Part shown: one piece after another, positions 1 to 7,763 of the stretch
Layout: each line of letters starts with the position of its first letter
How positions within the stretch are numbered: the stretch's first letter is position 1
DNA from: an uncultured Phycisphaerales bacterium
GTDB lineage: Bacteria > Planctomycetota > Phycisphaerae > Phycisphaerales > UBA1924
Direction: 5' to 3'
Assembly (NCBI GenBank): GCA_937995595.1
Contig: CALKJW010000027.1
Coordinates: 1 to 64,000 of the forward strand
Length of the DNA stretch: 64,000 nucleotides
The notes under the pieces: model-generated
What the model was told of the DNA's origin: nothing
Seen by the model: the letters and a program-made list of their open reading frames with translations, nothing else
The model's database searches: none
Translations under genes and position numbers: made by a program

Positions 1-495
1 CTCGATAAGCGCGGTCTCTTCGCCGCAGACATAGGCGCCGGCTCCCATGCGGATTTCGATGTCGAAGTCGAAGCCGGAGCCGAGGATGTTCTTGCCGAGC
101 AGGCCCTGCTGCCGGCGCTCGGCCAGCTTGGCTTCGAGGCCGGCCTTCATGTAGGTGTACTCGGCCCGGAGGTAGATGACGCCGAGCCTGGCGCCGATGG
201 CGTAGCCGCCGATGGTGATGCCGTCGAAGAGGACACCGGGCCGCTCGGACAGGAGCAACCGGTCTTTGAAGGTGCCCGGCTCGCCTTCATCGGCATTGCA
301 GACGATGAACTTCTTCGGAAACTGGGCTGCGGCGCAGAGGTTCCATTTCACCGCGGTCGGGAAGCCGGCGCCGCCGCGGCCGCGGATGCCCGATTCGCGC
401 ACGGCGCGAATCACGTCCTGCCGCGACATGGAAAGCGCCTTTTTCAGGCCGGAGCCCGGTTCGTAACGCTCCATGATGTGAATAACGCTAGCCAT
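1..495 (-). CDS. NuoF/HoxF-like NADH dehydrogenase flavoprotein subunit (partial, 3' end beyond window)
   Basis: Flavoprotein subunit that takes hydride from NAD(P)H onto FMN and passes electrons to iron-sulfur clusters. The 165 visible residues include GRGGAAFPTAVKW (NAD/FMN loop), NADEGEPGTFKDR (FMN binding) and GAGAYVCGEETALIE, all typical of NuoF, HoxF and HndC. ATG at 495 overlaps the 3' end of the upstream nuoE-like gene by 8 nt, so the two are translationally coupled. The C-terminal 4Fe-4S part lies outside the window. With a response regulator and a NuoE-like gene upstream, this could belong to a NAD-linked hydrogenase or formate dehydrogenase rather than classic Complex I. A second, different nuoF sits at 39965. 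The family is certain; the complex is inferred. Confidence 0.9.
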   Translation of the reverse strand, partial: MASVIHIMERYEPGSGLKKALSMSRQDVIRAVRESGIRGRGGAGFPTAVKWNLCAAAQFPKKFIVCNADEGEPGTFKDRLLLSERPGVLFDGITIGGYAIGARLGVIYLRAEYTYMKAGLEAKLAERRQQGLLGKNILGSGFDFDIEIRMGAGAYVCGEETALIE

Positions 496-1006
496 GGAGA
501 CCACCTTTCTGGGCGTAGGTCGGGCCAAAGGTCCGGCGGTAGTGTTCGATGATGTCGGAAACGAGTTCCGGCGAGACTTCGGTGTAGACATCGTCGTTGA
601 CCAGCAGCGCCGGCGCGTGGTCGCACATTCCCAGGCAGTTGCAGTATTCGAGGGTGAACATCCGGTCCCTGGTGGTCCCGCCGAAGCCGATGCCCAGCTC
701 GTTTTCAAGCTGCCGGGCCACCGCCTGCTTGCCGGCGAAGTCGCACGAGAGGTTGCGGCACAGCCGGATTACAAATCGGCCTTTGGGTTCGGTGGAGAGG
801 TAGGAATAGAAGGAGACCACGCCATAGACTTCAGCCGGAAACACGCCGAGCTGCCGGGCGACTTCCTGCATCGCGAAATCGGAGATGTAGCGGTACTTCT
901 CCTGGATTGCCTCCAGAATCGGCAGCATCCCGTCGCGCTTGTGCTCATACTTTTCGGCCAGCTCGGCAATCTCCCGGCGCAGGGATTCGCGTTCGGTTGC
1001 CAGCAT
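488..1006 (-). CDS. NuoE/HoxE-like [2Fe-2S] thioredoxin-fold subunit
   Basis: 172-aa partner of the NuoF-like flavoprotein, carrying the N1a-type 2Fe-2S cluster of Complex I or of NAD-linked hydrogenase and formate dehydrogenase diaphorases. The N-terminal half is helical (ILEAIQEKYRYISDFAMQEVARQLG). It is followed by the thioredoxin-like cluster domain with both cysteine pairs, LCRNLSC (C-x4-C) and CLGMC (C-x3-C), then the usual DHAPALLVND segment. Length is normal for the family. It starts 1 nt after the response-regulator stop codon and its own stop overlaps the start of the next gene, so all three form one leftward operon. Family assignment is firm; the parent complex is not determined here. 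Confidence 0.92.
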   Translation of the reverse strand: MLATERESLRREIAELAEKYEHKRDGMLPILEAIQEKYRYISDFAMQEVARQLGVFPAEVYGVVSFYSYLSTEPKGRFVIRLCRNLSCDFAGKQAVARQLENELGIGFGGTTRDRMFTLEYCNCLGMCDHAPALLVNDDVYTEVSPELVSDIIEHYRRTFGPTYAQKGGLHG

Positions 1007-1007
1007 C

Positions 1008-1397
1008 TTACGCCTGCCTTTTCTTCAGCAGCGCCTTGACCCGGGCGACCAGCTCGGCCGGCGCCACCGGCTTGGAGACAAACTCGTCCACCGGCGCGAC
1101 TTCGGAGTCCTTGCCGTACTGGTAGCCGGTGACATGGCCGATTGACGACAGGATGACAATCGGCGTCTTGACGCCTTTCCGGCGCAGGTCCTGAGCCACG
1201 ACAAACCCGTCGTCGGGCTGCTCCATCATCACGTCGAGGATGATGAGGTCGGGCCGCTCGTCCGTGGCTTTCTGCAAACCCACGTGCCCATCGGCCGCGG
1301 TGTCGGTGCGATAGCCCGCGCGACGCAGGTTGTACCCAAGCACATCCGCCAGGTCGGCTTCGTCCTCGATGATCAGGATGCTCTTGGATTCATCCAT
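1008..1397 (-). CDS. Receiver-only response regulator
   Basis: 129-aa stand-alone receiver (REC) domain with no output domain. Visible phosphorylation-site elements are the acidic pair in IIEDEADL, the phospho-acceptor aspartate in LIILDVMM, and the conserved lysine in FVSKPVAP. Because it lacks a DNA-binding part it probably acts by protein contact, as CheY-like or Spo0F-like proteins do. ATG at 1397 is preferred over an upstream in-frame ATG at 1466, because the REC fold begins immediately after it and AAGG lies about 12 nt upstream. It is the first gene of an operon with the NuoE- and NuoF-like subunits. This suggests redox or hydrogenase regulation, but no histidine kinase is visible in the window. 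Confidence 0.88.
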   Translation of the reverse strand: MDESKSILIIEDEADLADVLGYNLRRAGYRTDTAADGHVGLQKATDERPDLIILDVMMEQPDDGFVVAQDLRRKGVKTPIVILSSIGHVTGYQYGKDSEVAPVDEFVSKPVAPAELVARVKALLKKRQA

Positions 1398-1998
1398 GTG
1401 CTTGTCTGCCTTGGACTTAGGGTAGCCCCGCTCGGCCGCGGAAACCGCCACGATGGATTGACGCACTCAACCGGCGGGCCCGCCGGGTTGGACGACGAAT
1501 TCTCCCTTGGAGCGGTCGGGACGTCTGTGCGGACTGTGTAAATCTCCGGCAAATGTTCACGAAGGGGGGGGTGGAAAGCCGACGGGCAGGAGTGAGTTTG
1601 CGTTCGCTAAGTCGGATGGATAGGCTGCGCACCCCCTTGGCGAACGAATGACGTGAGGCCTTGCGAACAGCGGCCGCTCTGGCCGCGGGCAGTTGGAAGC
1701 GGGTTCACCGCCGGAGGTCCGGGATTGGGCGATTGATCAGGCGTCCGACCGCCCGGCACAGATCAAGGCGGAGATCGCTCATCGCAACGGCCAACTGCTG
1801 GATGGCGCAAGACTTGCGCGACTTTTCAACACGTGATTCGAAGACCGATTGACAATTTCGCGGGGTGGGTGGAAAGCGCGAGTGAGAACTCGCTAACATG
1901 CGGCCCTCGTTCTCGGTCCAGTTTCTGACGAGAAGCGTATTCGAGGGCCGAGAGACAAGGCAGTTCCCCTGATCAGGACCTAGGTGAAAGGAGACAGG
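1398..1998. other. Divergent intergenic region between response regulator and porin
   Basis: 600-nt gene-poor gap between two divergent transcription units. It holds two copies of GGGTGGAAAGC (1569-1579 and 1867-1877), each followed by GAGTGAG and CGCTAA; a perfect inverted repeat GCGAGT/ACTCGC (1878-1893); a TTGACA hexamer (1849-1854); and a bulged hairpin (1901-1950) in the probable porin leader. Short open frames here have no RBS and no recognisable sequence, and were not called. Confidence 0.6.
1901..1950 (+). promoter_or_regulatory. Bulged hairpin in the 5' leader of the first porin
   Basis: CGGCCCTCG (1901-1909) pairs perfectly with CGAGGGCCG (1942-1950). Directly inside, TTCTCG (1910-1915) pairs with CGAGAA (1929-1934), leaving a 13-nt loop and a 7-nt bulge at 1935-1941. 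The structure ends 48 nt before the porin ATG. It could control mRNA stability or translation; that role is inferred from the pairing alone. Confidence 0.5.
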
Positions 1999-3279
1999 AT
2001 GACGAAGGTGACGACTCTCATGTTGGCTGCTGGCCTCGCGGCGGCGGCCCCGGCGTTTGCGCAGACGAGCACCGACACGGTGCGTGCGCAGGTGGCCGAG
2101 ATGATGGCGGACGCGGAGACGCGCTCCAGCCTGCTGGCCGCGGGTGACGCGGGCCACGACGGCCGGTTCTTCATCGCCGGCGACGGCTTCCGCCTGAACA
2201 TCGGCGGGCAGATCCAGTTCCGCTACATCCTCAACTTCCGCGACGACGAGAACCCGGGCGACGACTTCAGCAACGGCTTCCAGACCCGTCGGACCAAGAT
2301 CGACCTCAACGGCGAGATCCGCAACGACTGGTTCTTCCGCGTGCTGGGTGCGTTCGAGCACGAGGGCGGCGGCTTCGTCCTCGAAGAGGCGTTCGCCGGC
2401 TACAAGTTCGCCAACGGCGTCAAGGCCCGCTGGGGTCAGTTCAAGCTGCCCCTGCTCCGCGAAGAGCTCGTCAGCAGCGCCCGCCAGTTGGCGGTCGAGC
2501 GCTCGCTCATGAACGAGGCCTTCACGCAGGACCGCTCCCAGGGCATCGAACTGTCCTACGCCACTGAGAACTGGCGCATCGCCGCGGCGTTCAGCGACGG
2601 TCTGGACTCCGAGAACACCGACTTCAACGACGCCGGCCCGACCTCGGGCTCGCCGTTCATCGTTCGCGGCGAGGCCGAGTACGCCTTCACCGCCCGCGCC
2701 GAGTTCATGGTCTCGGGCAACGACTGGAAGGTCTGGGACGACTTCACCGCTCAGAAGGGCCAGGACTTCGGCTTCCTGATCGGCCTTGCCGCCCACTGGC
2801 AGCAGAGCACCCAGACCCCCAGCCCGACCGACGTCGACACCGACACCCTCGTGGTGACGGCCGACCTCTCGTTCGAGGGCGACAGCTGGAACCTGTTCGC
2901 GGCCGGCGTGCTGCGCTGGCAGGAGCAGTCGGCTCTGGGCGTCAGCGACACCGACGTGACCGACTACGGCTTCGTCATCCAGGGCGGCTGGCGCTTCGCC
3001 GAGAACACCGAGGTCTTCGCCCGCTGGGACGCGATCTTCGCCGACAGCGACCGCCCGGGCTTCACCAGCGGTGAGGACAACTTCAACTTCCTGACCATCG
3101 GCCTCAACCAGTACTACGCCGGTCACGCCGCGAAGGCGACGATCGACCTGGTCTGGTCGTTCCAGGACACCACCAACCTGGTCAACTCCAGCCTGCTGCC
3201 CAACTCGGGCACCGCACTGCTGGGCGACAAGGAAGAGAACGAGGTCGCCATCCGCGCCCAGTTCCAGTTGCTGTTCTGA
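1999..3279 (+). CDS. OprO/OprP-family outer-membrane porin, copy 1
   Basis: 426-aa beta-barrel porin of the phosphate-selective OprO/P type. A signal peptide (MTKVTTLMLAAGLAAAAPAFAQ) is followed by a short helical N-terminal piece (VAEMMADAETRSSLL) and then alternating aromatic/acidic strands such as FRLNIGGQIQFRY, WFFRVLGAFE and WELF-type repeats, ending in the aromatic outer-membrane motif FQLLF. ATG at 1999 was chosen over an in-frame GTG at 1984 because AAAGGAG lies 5-6 nt before it. A strong terminator follows at 3315. The next gene is a paralogue with the same N-terminal motif, so this is a tandem duplication. Substrate specificity cannot be read from the sequence. Confidence 0.9.
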   Translation: MTKVTTLMLAAGLAAAAPAFAQTSTDTVRAQVAEMMADAETRSSLLAAGDAGHDGRFFIAGDGFRLNIGGQIQFRYILNFRDDENPGDDFSNGFQTRRTKIDLNGEIRNDWFFRVLGAFEHEGGGFVLEEAFAGYKFANGVKARWGQFKLPLLREELVSSARQLAVERSLMNEAFTQDRSQGIELSYATENWRIAAAFSDGLDSENTDFNDAGPTSGSPFIVRGEAEYAFTARAEFMVSGNDWKVWDDFTAQKGQDFGFLIGLAAHWQQSTQTPSPTDVDTDTLVVTADLSFEGDSWNLFAAGVLRWQEQSALGVSDTDVTDYGFVIQGGWRFAENTEVFARWDAIFADSDRPGFTSGEDNFNFLTIGLNQYYAGHAAKATIDLVWSFQDTTNLVNSSLLPNSGTALLGDKEENEVAIRAQFQLLF

Positions 3280-3314
3280 TCCTCGCGATCAGGCCTCAAC
3301 ACCCCCTACACACC

Positions 3315-3351
3315 AACAGCCCCGGGTTTCGGCCCGGGGCTGTTCTTTTTG
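3315..3351 (+). terminator. Intrinsic terminator after porin copy 1
   Basis: Perfect 12-bp stem AACAGCCCCGGG (3315-3326) / CCCGGGGCTGTT (3333-3344) with loop TTTCGG, followed by CTTTTTG. It lies 36 nt after the porin stop codon. Confidence 0.93.
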
Positions 3352-3370
3352 TCCACACCGATTATCCACA
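3349..3370 (+). promoter_or_regulatory. Pair of DnaA-box-like 9-mers
   Basis: TTGTCCACA (3349-3357, one mismatch) and TTATCCACA (3362-3370, exact consensus DnaA box) lie 4 nt apart in the same orientation, just after the terminator and about 236 nt before the second porin. No dnaA gene or further exact boxes were seen nearby, so this is more likely a DnaA-titration or regulatory site than oriC. Confidence 0.45.
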
Positions 3371-3506
3371 GTTTCACGCGTATCACGCCGTTCTGTCTCG
3401 AAAGCGCAACTGGTTGTTTGGCAGATACTTGCGCTGCCCATGGGGCGAACACGTGCTTGACAGGAGAAAAAATCCTGCCCGACAGAAACAAGAGTGATTT
3501 ATCCGA

Positions 3507-3512
3507 TATACT
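3507..3512 (+). promoter_or_regulatory. Possible -10 element for porin copy 2
   Basis: TATACT (one mismatch to TATAAT) in an AT-richer stretch, giving a leader of about 87 nt. No good -35 lies 17 nt upstream. A TTGACA (3457-3462) and the inverted repeat CAGGA/TCCTG (3461-3477) lie further up and may be operator-like. Confidence 0.35.
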
Positions 3513-3605
3513 CGCTCGCCGGTCGGACGACCGGGTGTGCCCTGCAGGCGCGCGGGCCCGATGGTCGGGCGGCGCGCGGGCAGGACCAGGATCAGGAGGC
3601 AACAC

Positions 3606-4853
3606 ATGAACAGTCGAGATCGGAGAGTGGCCGGAGCGCTCGCCGCGGCGGCGGGCCTGGTGTGTTCGGCGGGCGCGATGGCGCAGAGCGCCGACGAGGT
3701 TCGGGCGCAGGTGGCCGAGATGATGGCCGACGCGGAGACGCGCTCGAGCCTGCTGAGCGCGGGCGACGCCGGACACGACGGGGCGTTCTTCGTCGCCGGC
3801 GACGGCTTCCGTCTCAACGTCGGCGGCGCGCTGCAGTTCCGCTACGTCGTGAGCGTGCGCGACGACAAGAACGCGCCCGACGACGACTTCAGCAACGGGT
3901 TCCAGACCAACGACACCCGCATCAACTTCGGCGGCACGGTCCACAAGGACTGGGCGTTCTTCGTCGAGGGCAAGTTCGACAAGGACGGCGGCGCGTTCAC
4001 GCTTCTCGACGCCTATGCGGCGTACACCTTCGCCAACGGCGTGAGCCTCGCCTGGGGCCAGGTCAAGGCCCCGATCATCCGCGAGGACATGACCAGCGAC
4101 TTCAAGCAACTGGCCGTCGACCGCGCGCCCAGCACCGACTTCATGCGGCACGACCGCGTGAAGGCGATCTGGCTGAGTTACTCCGCGGAGAACTGGCGCA
4201 CGTGGATCACCTTCAACTCCGGCGCGAACACCGACAACACGGACTTCAACGCCCTGAGCAACGCGGACTACGCGTTCTCCGGCCGCGTCGAGTTCCTCTT
4301 CGCCGGCGCGTGGACGCAGTTCGCCGACTTCACCTCGCCCAGGGGCAGCGACTTTGGCGCGATGCTCGGCCTCGCCGCGCACTACCAGGGGCCGCACAAC
4401 ACGCCAGCCTTCGCCGACGTGGACACCTCGGTCTTCCTCTACACGGCCGACCTGGGCCTGGAGGGCGACGGGTGGAACTTCTTCGCCTCATTCATCGGCC
4501 GGCACATCGACGCCGACTCGTTCGCCGGCGACGCCGAGTTCGACGACTTCTCGTTCGTCGTGCAGGGCGGTGTCATGCTCACCGACCGCTGGGAACTCTT
4601 CGGCCGCTTCGACGCGCTCTCGCTCGACGACGACCGCGGCACGGCCGAGGACTTCTTCCCGTTCCTGACCGTCGGCGTCAACCACTACTTCGCCGGTCAC
4701 GCGGCCAAGGGAACGCTCGACCTGGTGTACGCCTTCGAGAAGGCCGGCGACCTGACGGGGCTGGGCCTGCTGCCCAACACCGACCAGGGCCTGCTCGGCG
4801 ACGTCGAAGAGGGCGAGGTCGTCATCCGCGCCCAGTTCCAGTTGCTGTTCTGA
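3606..4853 (+). CDS. OprO/OprP-family outer-membrane porin, copy 2
   Basis: 415-aa paralogue of the preceding porin. It has a signal peptide (MNSRDRRVAG... to AMAQ), the shared VAEMMADAETRSSLL segment right after the cleavage site, FRLNVGGALQFRY as the first strand, and FQLLF at the C-terminus. AGGAGG lies 6 nt before ATG 3606, which fixes the start against an in-frame ATG at 3537. It lacks the aligned SGSPF loop of copy 1 and its middle strands have diverged (for example KAIWLSYSAENWRTW), suggesting different substrate specificity. It has its own terminator and a probable promoter, so the two porins can be regulated separately. Confidence 0.9.
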   Translation: MNSRDRRVAGALAAAAGLVCSAGAMAQSADEVRAQVAEMMADAETRSSLLSAGDAGHDGAFFVAGDGFRLNVGGALQFRYVVSVRDDKNAPDDDFSNGFQTNDTRINFGGTVHKDWAFFVEGKFDKDGGAFTLLDAYAAYTFANGVSLAWGQVKAPIIREDMTSDFKQLAVDRAPSTDFMRHDRVKAIWLSYSAENWRTWITFNSGANTDNTDFNALSNADYAFSGRVEFLFAGAWTQFADFTSPRGSDFGAMLGLAAHYQGPHNTPAFADVDTSVFLYTADLGLEGDGWNFFASFIGRHIDADSFAGDAEFDDFSFVVQGGVMLTDRWELFGRFDALSLDDDRGTAEDFFPFLTVGVNHYFAGHAAKGTLDLVYAFEKAGDLTGLGLLPNTDQGLLGDVEEGEVVIRAQFQLLF

Positions 4854-4911
4854 CCGAACGGCCCTTCTCATCCTGATCCCGCCGCGTGTATCCGTCGCGG
4901 CGAGGGAACCC

Positions 4912-4946
4912 GGCCCCGGGCGCACCCGCCCGGGGCCATCTTTGTT
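4912..4946 (+). terminator. Intrinsic terminator after porin copy 2
   Basis: Perfect 11-bp stem GGCCCCGGGCG (4912-4922) / CGCCCGGGGCC (4927-4937), loop CACC, followed by the weak T-rich stretch ATCTTTGTT. Confidence 0.85.
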
Positions 4947-5036
4947 CTGCTCCCCGGTGCGCCGCTTGCCGCCGCGGTTATGGGCCGCCCCGCCGACGCG
5001 CGGGACACGGGCCGCGGGCCGATACGATCTGCACCC

Positions 5037-6713
5037 ATGCCGCCCCCCCCTCCGACCGCCTCCCCGTCGCCCGCGTCCGTCCTGCGGGTCTACAACACGC
5101 TGACGCGCCGCGTCGAGCCGCTGGTCGCGCGCGACCCGGCGCACGTCACGTTCTACACCTGCGGGCCGACGGTCTACGACGACGCGCACATCGGGAACTT
5201 CCGCTCGTTTCTCGCGGCGGACGTTCTGCGAAGGTGGATCGAGTCGCCGCTGTGTGCGCTGGCGACCCGCGACGGCGCCGCGCACACCGGGCCGCGCACC
5301 GTCACGCACGTGATGAACATCACCGACGTTGGCCACATGACCGACGACGCCGAGGGCGGCGAACGCGGCGAGGACCGCATGGTCGTCGCGGGCCGGCGCA
5401 TCGCCGAGGCCAAGAAGAGCGGCAGACTCCCCGCCGGCGCCGACATCGACCCGGCCGACCCGTGGCAGATCGCCCGGTTCTACGAGGACCGGTTCAAGGA
5501 AGACGCGCGCCGGCTGGGGCTGAAGGTCGCGATCGAGGCGCGGCACGACCCGACGCTCATGCCCCGCGCGACCGAGAGCGTCGAGGGGATGAAGGCGTTG
5601 ATCGCGCGGCTGATCGCCCGCGGGCACGCGTACGTGGTCGGCTCCGCGGGCTCGCGCGTCGTCTACTTCGACGTGCGATCGTTCGCGCCCTACGGCCGCC
5701 TGAGCGGCAACACGCTCGACGCGCTCAAGGAGGGCGAGGGCGGGCGCGTCAGCGCCGAGAACCAGGCGGGCAAGAGGCACCCGGCCGACTTCCTGCTCTG
5801 GAAGGAGGACGCGAGCCACGTCATGAAGTGGGACTCGCCGTGGGGCGCGGGCTACCCCGGATGGCACATCGAGTGCTCGGTGATGAGCGCGTCGCGCCTG
5901 CGCGCCCGCGGCGGCCGGCCGCTCGACGCCGCGGCGCTGGCGGCCATGACGCTCCCCGACGGCGAGAGCGTGATCGACGTGCACTCGGGCGGGGAGGACA
6001 ACATCTTCCCGCACCACGAGTGCGAGATCGCGCAGAGTTGCTGCGCCTTCAACGCCGCGCCCGAGCAGGGCTCGTTCGCCGCGACGTGGTTCCACCCGCG
6101 GTTCCTGCTCGTCGAGGGCGACAAGATGAGCAAGAGCAGGGGGAACTTCTTCACGGCGCGCGACCTGTTCGGCCCGCCGCACGGCGTCGAGCCCGGCGCG
6201 CTGCGCCTGGAACTGATCAAGACCCACTACCGCGCCAACGCGAACTTCACGATGCAGGGCCTGAAGGACAGCCAGCGCACCGTCGAGCGGTGGCGGCGGT
6301 TCCTCGAAGGTGCGGGCGCGCCGGCGCCCGCGGGCGGCGCGCCGTCGCGCGTCGAACTCGCCTTCGCCGCGGCGATGAACGAGGACCTGAACGTCGCGGG
6401 CGCGATCGGCGAGGTGAACAAGTGGATCGGCGAAACGCCCTCGCCGTCGGGCGAGGACGCGCGCGCGTTGCTCAACATCGACGCGGTGCTCGGCGTGCTC
6501 TCGCTCGAGAAGCCGCGGGCGGCGCAGACGAGCATCGGCGTGTTCGTCGGCTGCGACGCCGACCCGGCGGTGCTCGCCAAACTCGAGGAGCGCGCCGCCG
6601 CGCGAAAGGCCGGGGACTTCGCCGCGTCCGACCGCATCCGCGACGAACTGGCGGCGATGGGCTACGCGATCAAGGACGTGGCGGGCGGGAAGGTGGAAGT
6701 GCGGCGGGGATAG
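5037..6713 (+). CDS. cysS: Cysteinyl-tRNA synthetase
   Basis: Class I aminoacyl-tRNA synthetase charging tRNA-Cys in the cytoplasm; 558 aa. The zinc-binding cysteine in YTCGPTVYD (about residue 42), the HIGH-equivalent HIGN (51-54), the zinc motifs GWHIECSVM and HHECEIAQ, and KMSKS (about 362-366) are all present, followed by the DALR-type helical domain (AFAAAMNEDLNVAGAI). It is roughly 100 aa longer than the E. coli enzyme. The extra length lies mainly after the signature, between LRRWIESPL and the TDVGHMTDD region, and in the acidic segment that follows. ATG 5037 has no Shine-Dalgarno, but TACGAT lies 8 nt upstream, suggesting a near-leaderless mRNA. An upstream in-frame ATG at 4980 would add a proline/arginine-rich tail and is disfavoured. 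Confidence 0.96.
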   Translation: MPPPPPTASPSPASVLRVYNTLTRRVEPLVARDPAHVTFYTCGPTVYDDAHIGNFRSFLAADVLRRWIESPLCALATRDGAAHTGPRTVTHVMNITDVGHMTDDAEGGERGEDRMVVAGRRIAEAKKSGRLPAGADIDPADPWQIARFYEDRFKEDARRLGLKVAIEARHDPTLMPRATESVEGMKALIARLIARGHAYVVGSAGSRVVYFDVRSFAPYGRLSGNTLDALKEGEGGRVSAENQAGKRHPADFLLWKEDASHVMKWDSPWGAGYPGWHIECSVMSASRLRARGGRPLDAAALAAMTLPDGESVIDVHSGGEDNIFPHHECEIAQSCCAFNAAPEQGSFAATWFHPRFLLVEGDKMSKSRGNFFTARDLFGPPHGVEPGALRLELIKTHYRANANFTMQGLKDSQRTVERWRRFLEGAGAPAPAGGAPSRVELAFAAAMNEDLNVAGAIGEVNKWIGETPSPSGEDARALLNIDAVLGVLSLEKPRAAQTSIGVFVGCDADPAVLAKLEERAAARKAGDFAASDRIRDELAAMGYAIKDVAGGKVEVRRG

Positions 6714-6735
6714 CGGGGCCGCGTCAAGGCCTTTC

Positions 6736-6778
6736 AACGCGAAGGGCGCGAAGGCGCGGCGATCGGGGCCTTCGCGTT
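6736..6778. repeat. 10-bp inverted repeat between convergent genes
   Basis: AACGCGAAGG (6736-6745) and CCTTCGCGTT (6769-6778) are perfect complements flanking a 23-nt loop that itself holds GCGCGAAGGCGCG. It sits between the 3' ends of cysS and the usp gene and may serve both as a T-tract-less terminator. Confidence 0.5.
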
Positions 6779-6804
6779 CGGGCTGTTCGCCGGCCCGCGG
6801 CCGT

Positions 6805-7689
6805 TTACCGCACCGCCAGCACGCTCCGGCCCGCGCTGCGGATGACGCGTTCGGCCGTGCTGCCCAGCAGCAGGTCCTTGAGGTTTGTGCGTCCGCGCGT
6901 GCCCAGCACGATCAGGTCGGCGTTCTCGCTCTTGGCGAACTCGACGATGCCGCGCCCGTGGCTGGCGTGCTCGACGATCTGGGCGTGCGGCTTGAGGTAC
7001 TTGAACTCCTCGCCCAAATCGGCCCAGAACGACTCGACCTTCTGGCGCAGCGCGTCGCGGAAACGGGCCTGCCCCTCGGCGCTGACCGGCGGGAGCATGA
7101 GCAGGCGGTTGTCGCGCCACGGCGCGCGGAACACGTGCAGCACGTGCAGCGTGCTGCTGTCCTGCAGCGCGACCCGCCCCGCGGCCTCCAGCGCGCGGCG
7201 CGACGCGTCGGAGAAGTCCACGCACGCGACGATCGTGCGGAACGGCCCGCGCTGCCCCTCCTGCGCCAGCATCACGGGGCACCCGGCCCGGTGCATGCAC
7301 GCGGTCGCCAGCGGGCCGGGCCCCTTGCCCCCGGTGTCGTCGCCGCGAACGCCCAGCACGAGCAGGTCCGCGTGCAACTGCTCGGTCAGGCCGAGCAGCG
7401 CGTGCCGCGCGTCGTTGACGACGACGTGGAAGCGGCAGTCGGCGCGCCCGGGCAGATCGGGCATGAACGCGGCCCAACGCTGCGCCGCCTCGGCCTCCAG
7501 CGCCTTCTGGATGTCGGCCTGCAGCATCGACATCGCCTCCTGCGTCTCCAGCAGCACGCCCGTGTCGACCACGTGCGCGGCGTGCACGGCCGCGCGGCTC
7601 CACGCGCCGATGCGCAGCGCCTGCGCCAGCGCGGCCTCCGATGCCCTGCCGAAGTCCACCGCCGCGACGATCGTCCGAAGGCTGTTCAT
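6805..7689 (-). CDS. Tandem universal stress protein (two UspA domains)
   Basis: 294-aa cytoplasmic protein built of two UspA folds. The first starts with LRTIVAAVDFGRASEAALAQAL, and the second begins near residue 150 with FRTIVACVDFSDASRRALE. The second half carries the ATP-binding motif DLIVLGTRGRTNLKDLLLGS followed by AERVIRSAGRSVLAVR, the G-2x-G-9x-G(S) pattern of nucleotide-binding Usps. ATG 7689 is preceded by GGAG at 6-7 nt; an upstream in-frame ATG at 7722 lacks such a site. It is convergent with cysS and divergent from the DUF2071 gene. The role is probably starvation or redox stress survival; targets are unknown. Confidence 0.93.
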   Translation of the reverse strand: MNSLRTIVAAVDFGRASEAALAQALRIGAWSRAAVHAAHVVDTGVLLETQEAMSMLQADIQKALEAEAAQRWAAFMPDLPGRADCRFHVVVNDARHALLGLTEQLHADLLVLGVRGDDTGGKGPGPLATACMHRAGCPVMLAQEGQRGPFRTIVACVDFSDASRRALEAAGRVALQDSSTLHVLHVFRAPWRDNRLLMLPPVSAEGQARFRDALRQKVESFWADLGEEFKYLKPHAQIVEHASHGRGIVEFAKSENADLIVLGTRGRTNLKDLLLGSTAERVIRSAGRSVLAVR

Positions 7690-7749
7690 GGCCGGTCTCC
7701 GTGCGCGGGTGTCGAACCGCACCGGATCGTAGTGCGCCGGCCGGGCGGG

Positions 7750-7755
7750 TATGCT
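7750..7755 (+). promoter_or_regulatory. -10-like TATGCT for a near-leaderless DUF2071 gene
   Basis: TATGCT ends 8 nt before ATG 7764, with no Shine-Dalgarno between them. This matches the TAnnnT spacing seen at many starts in the window. Confidence 0.45.
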
Positions 7756-7763
7756 CGGCCGGC

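Noticed and set aside
1705-3126. 473-codon open frame on the minus strand opposite the first porin
   Set aside because: Val/Ala/Glu-rich antisense translation of the porin. Its last part (1705-1860) looks slightly protein-like but has no start signal.
3457-3485. TTGACA as -35 of the second porin
   Set aside because: No -10-like hexamer lies 16-18 nt downstream; TATACT at 3507 is too far.
3349-3512. Replication origin near the DnaA boxes
   Set aside because: Only two boxes, no dnaA, gidA or AT-rich unwinding stretch, and dnaN is 60 kb away. A regulatory or titration site is more likely.
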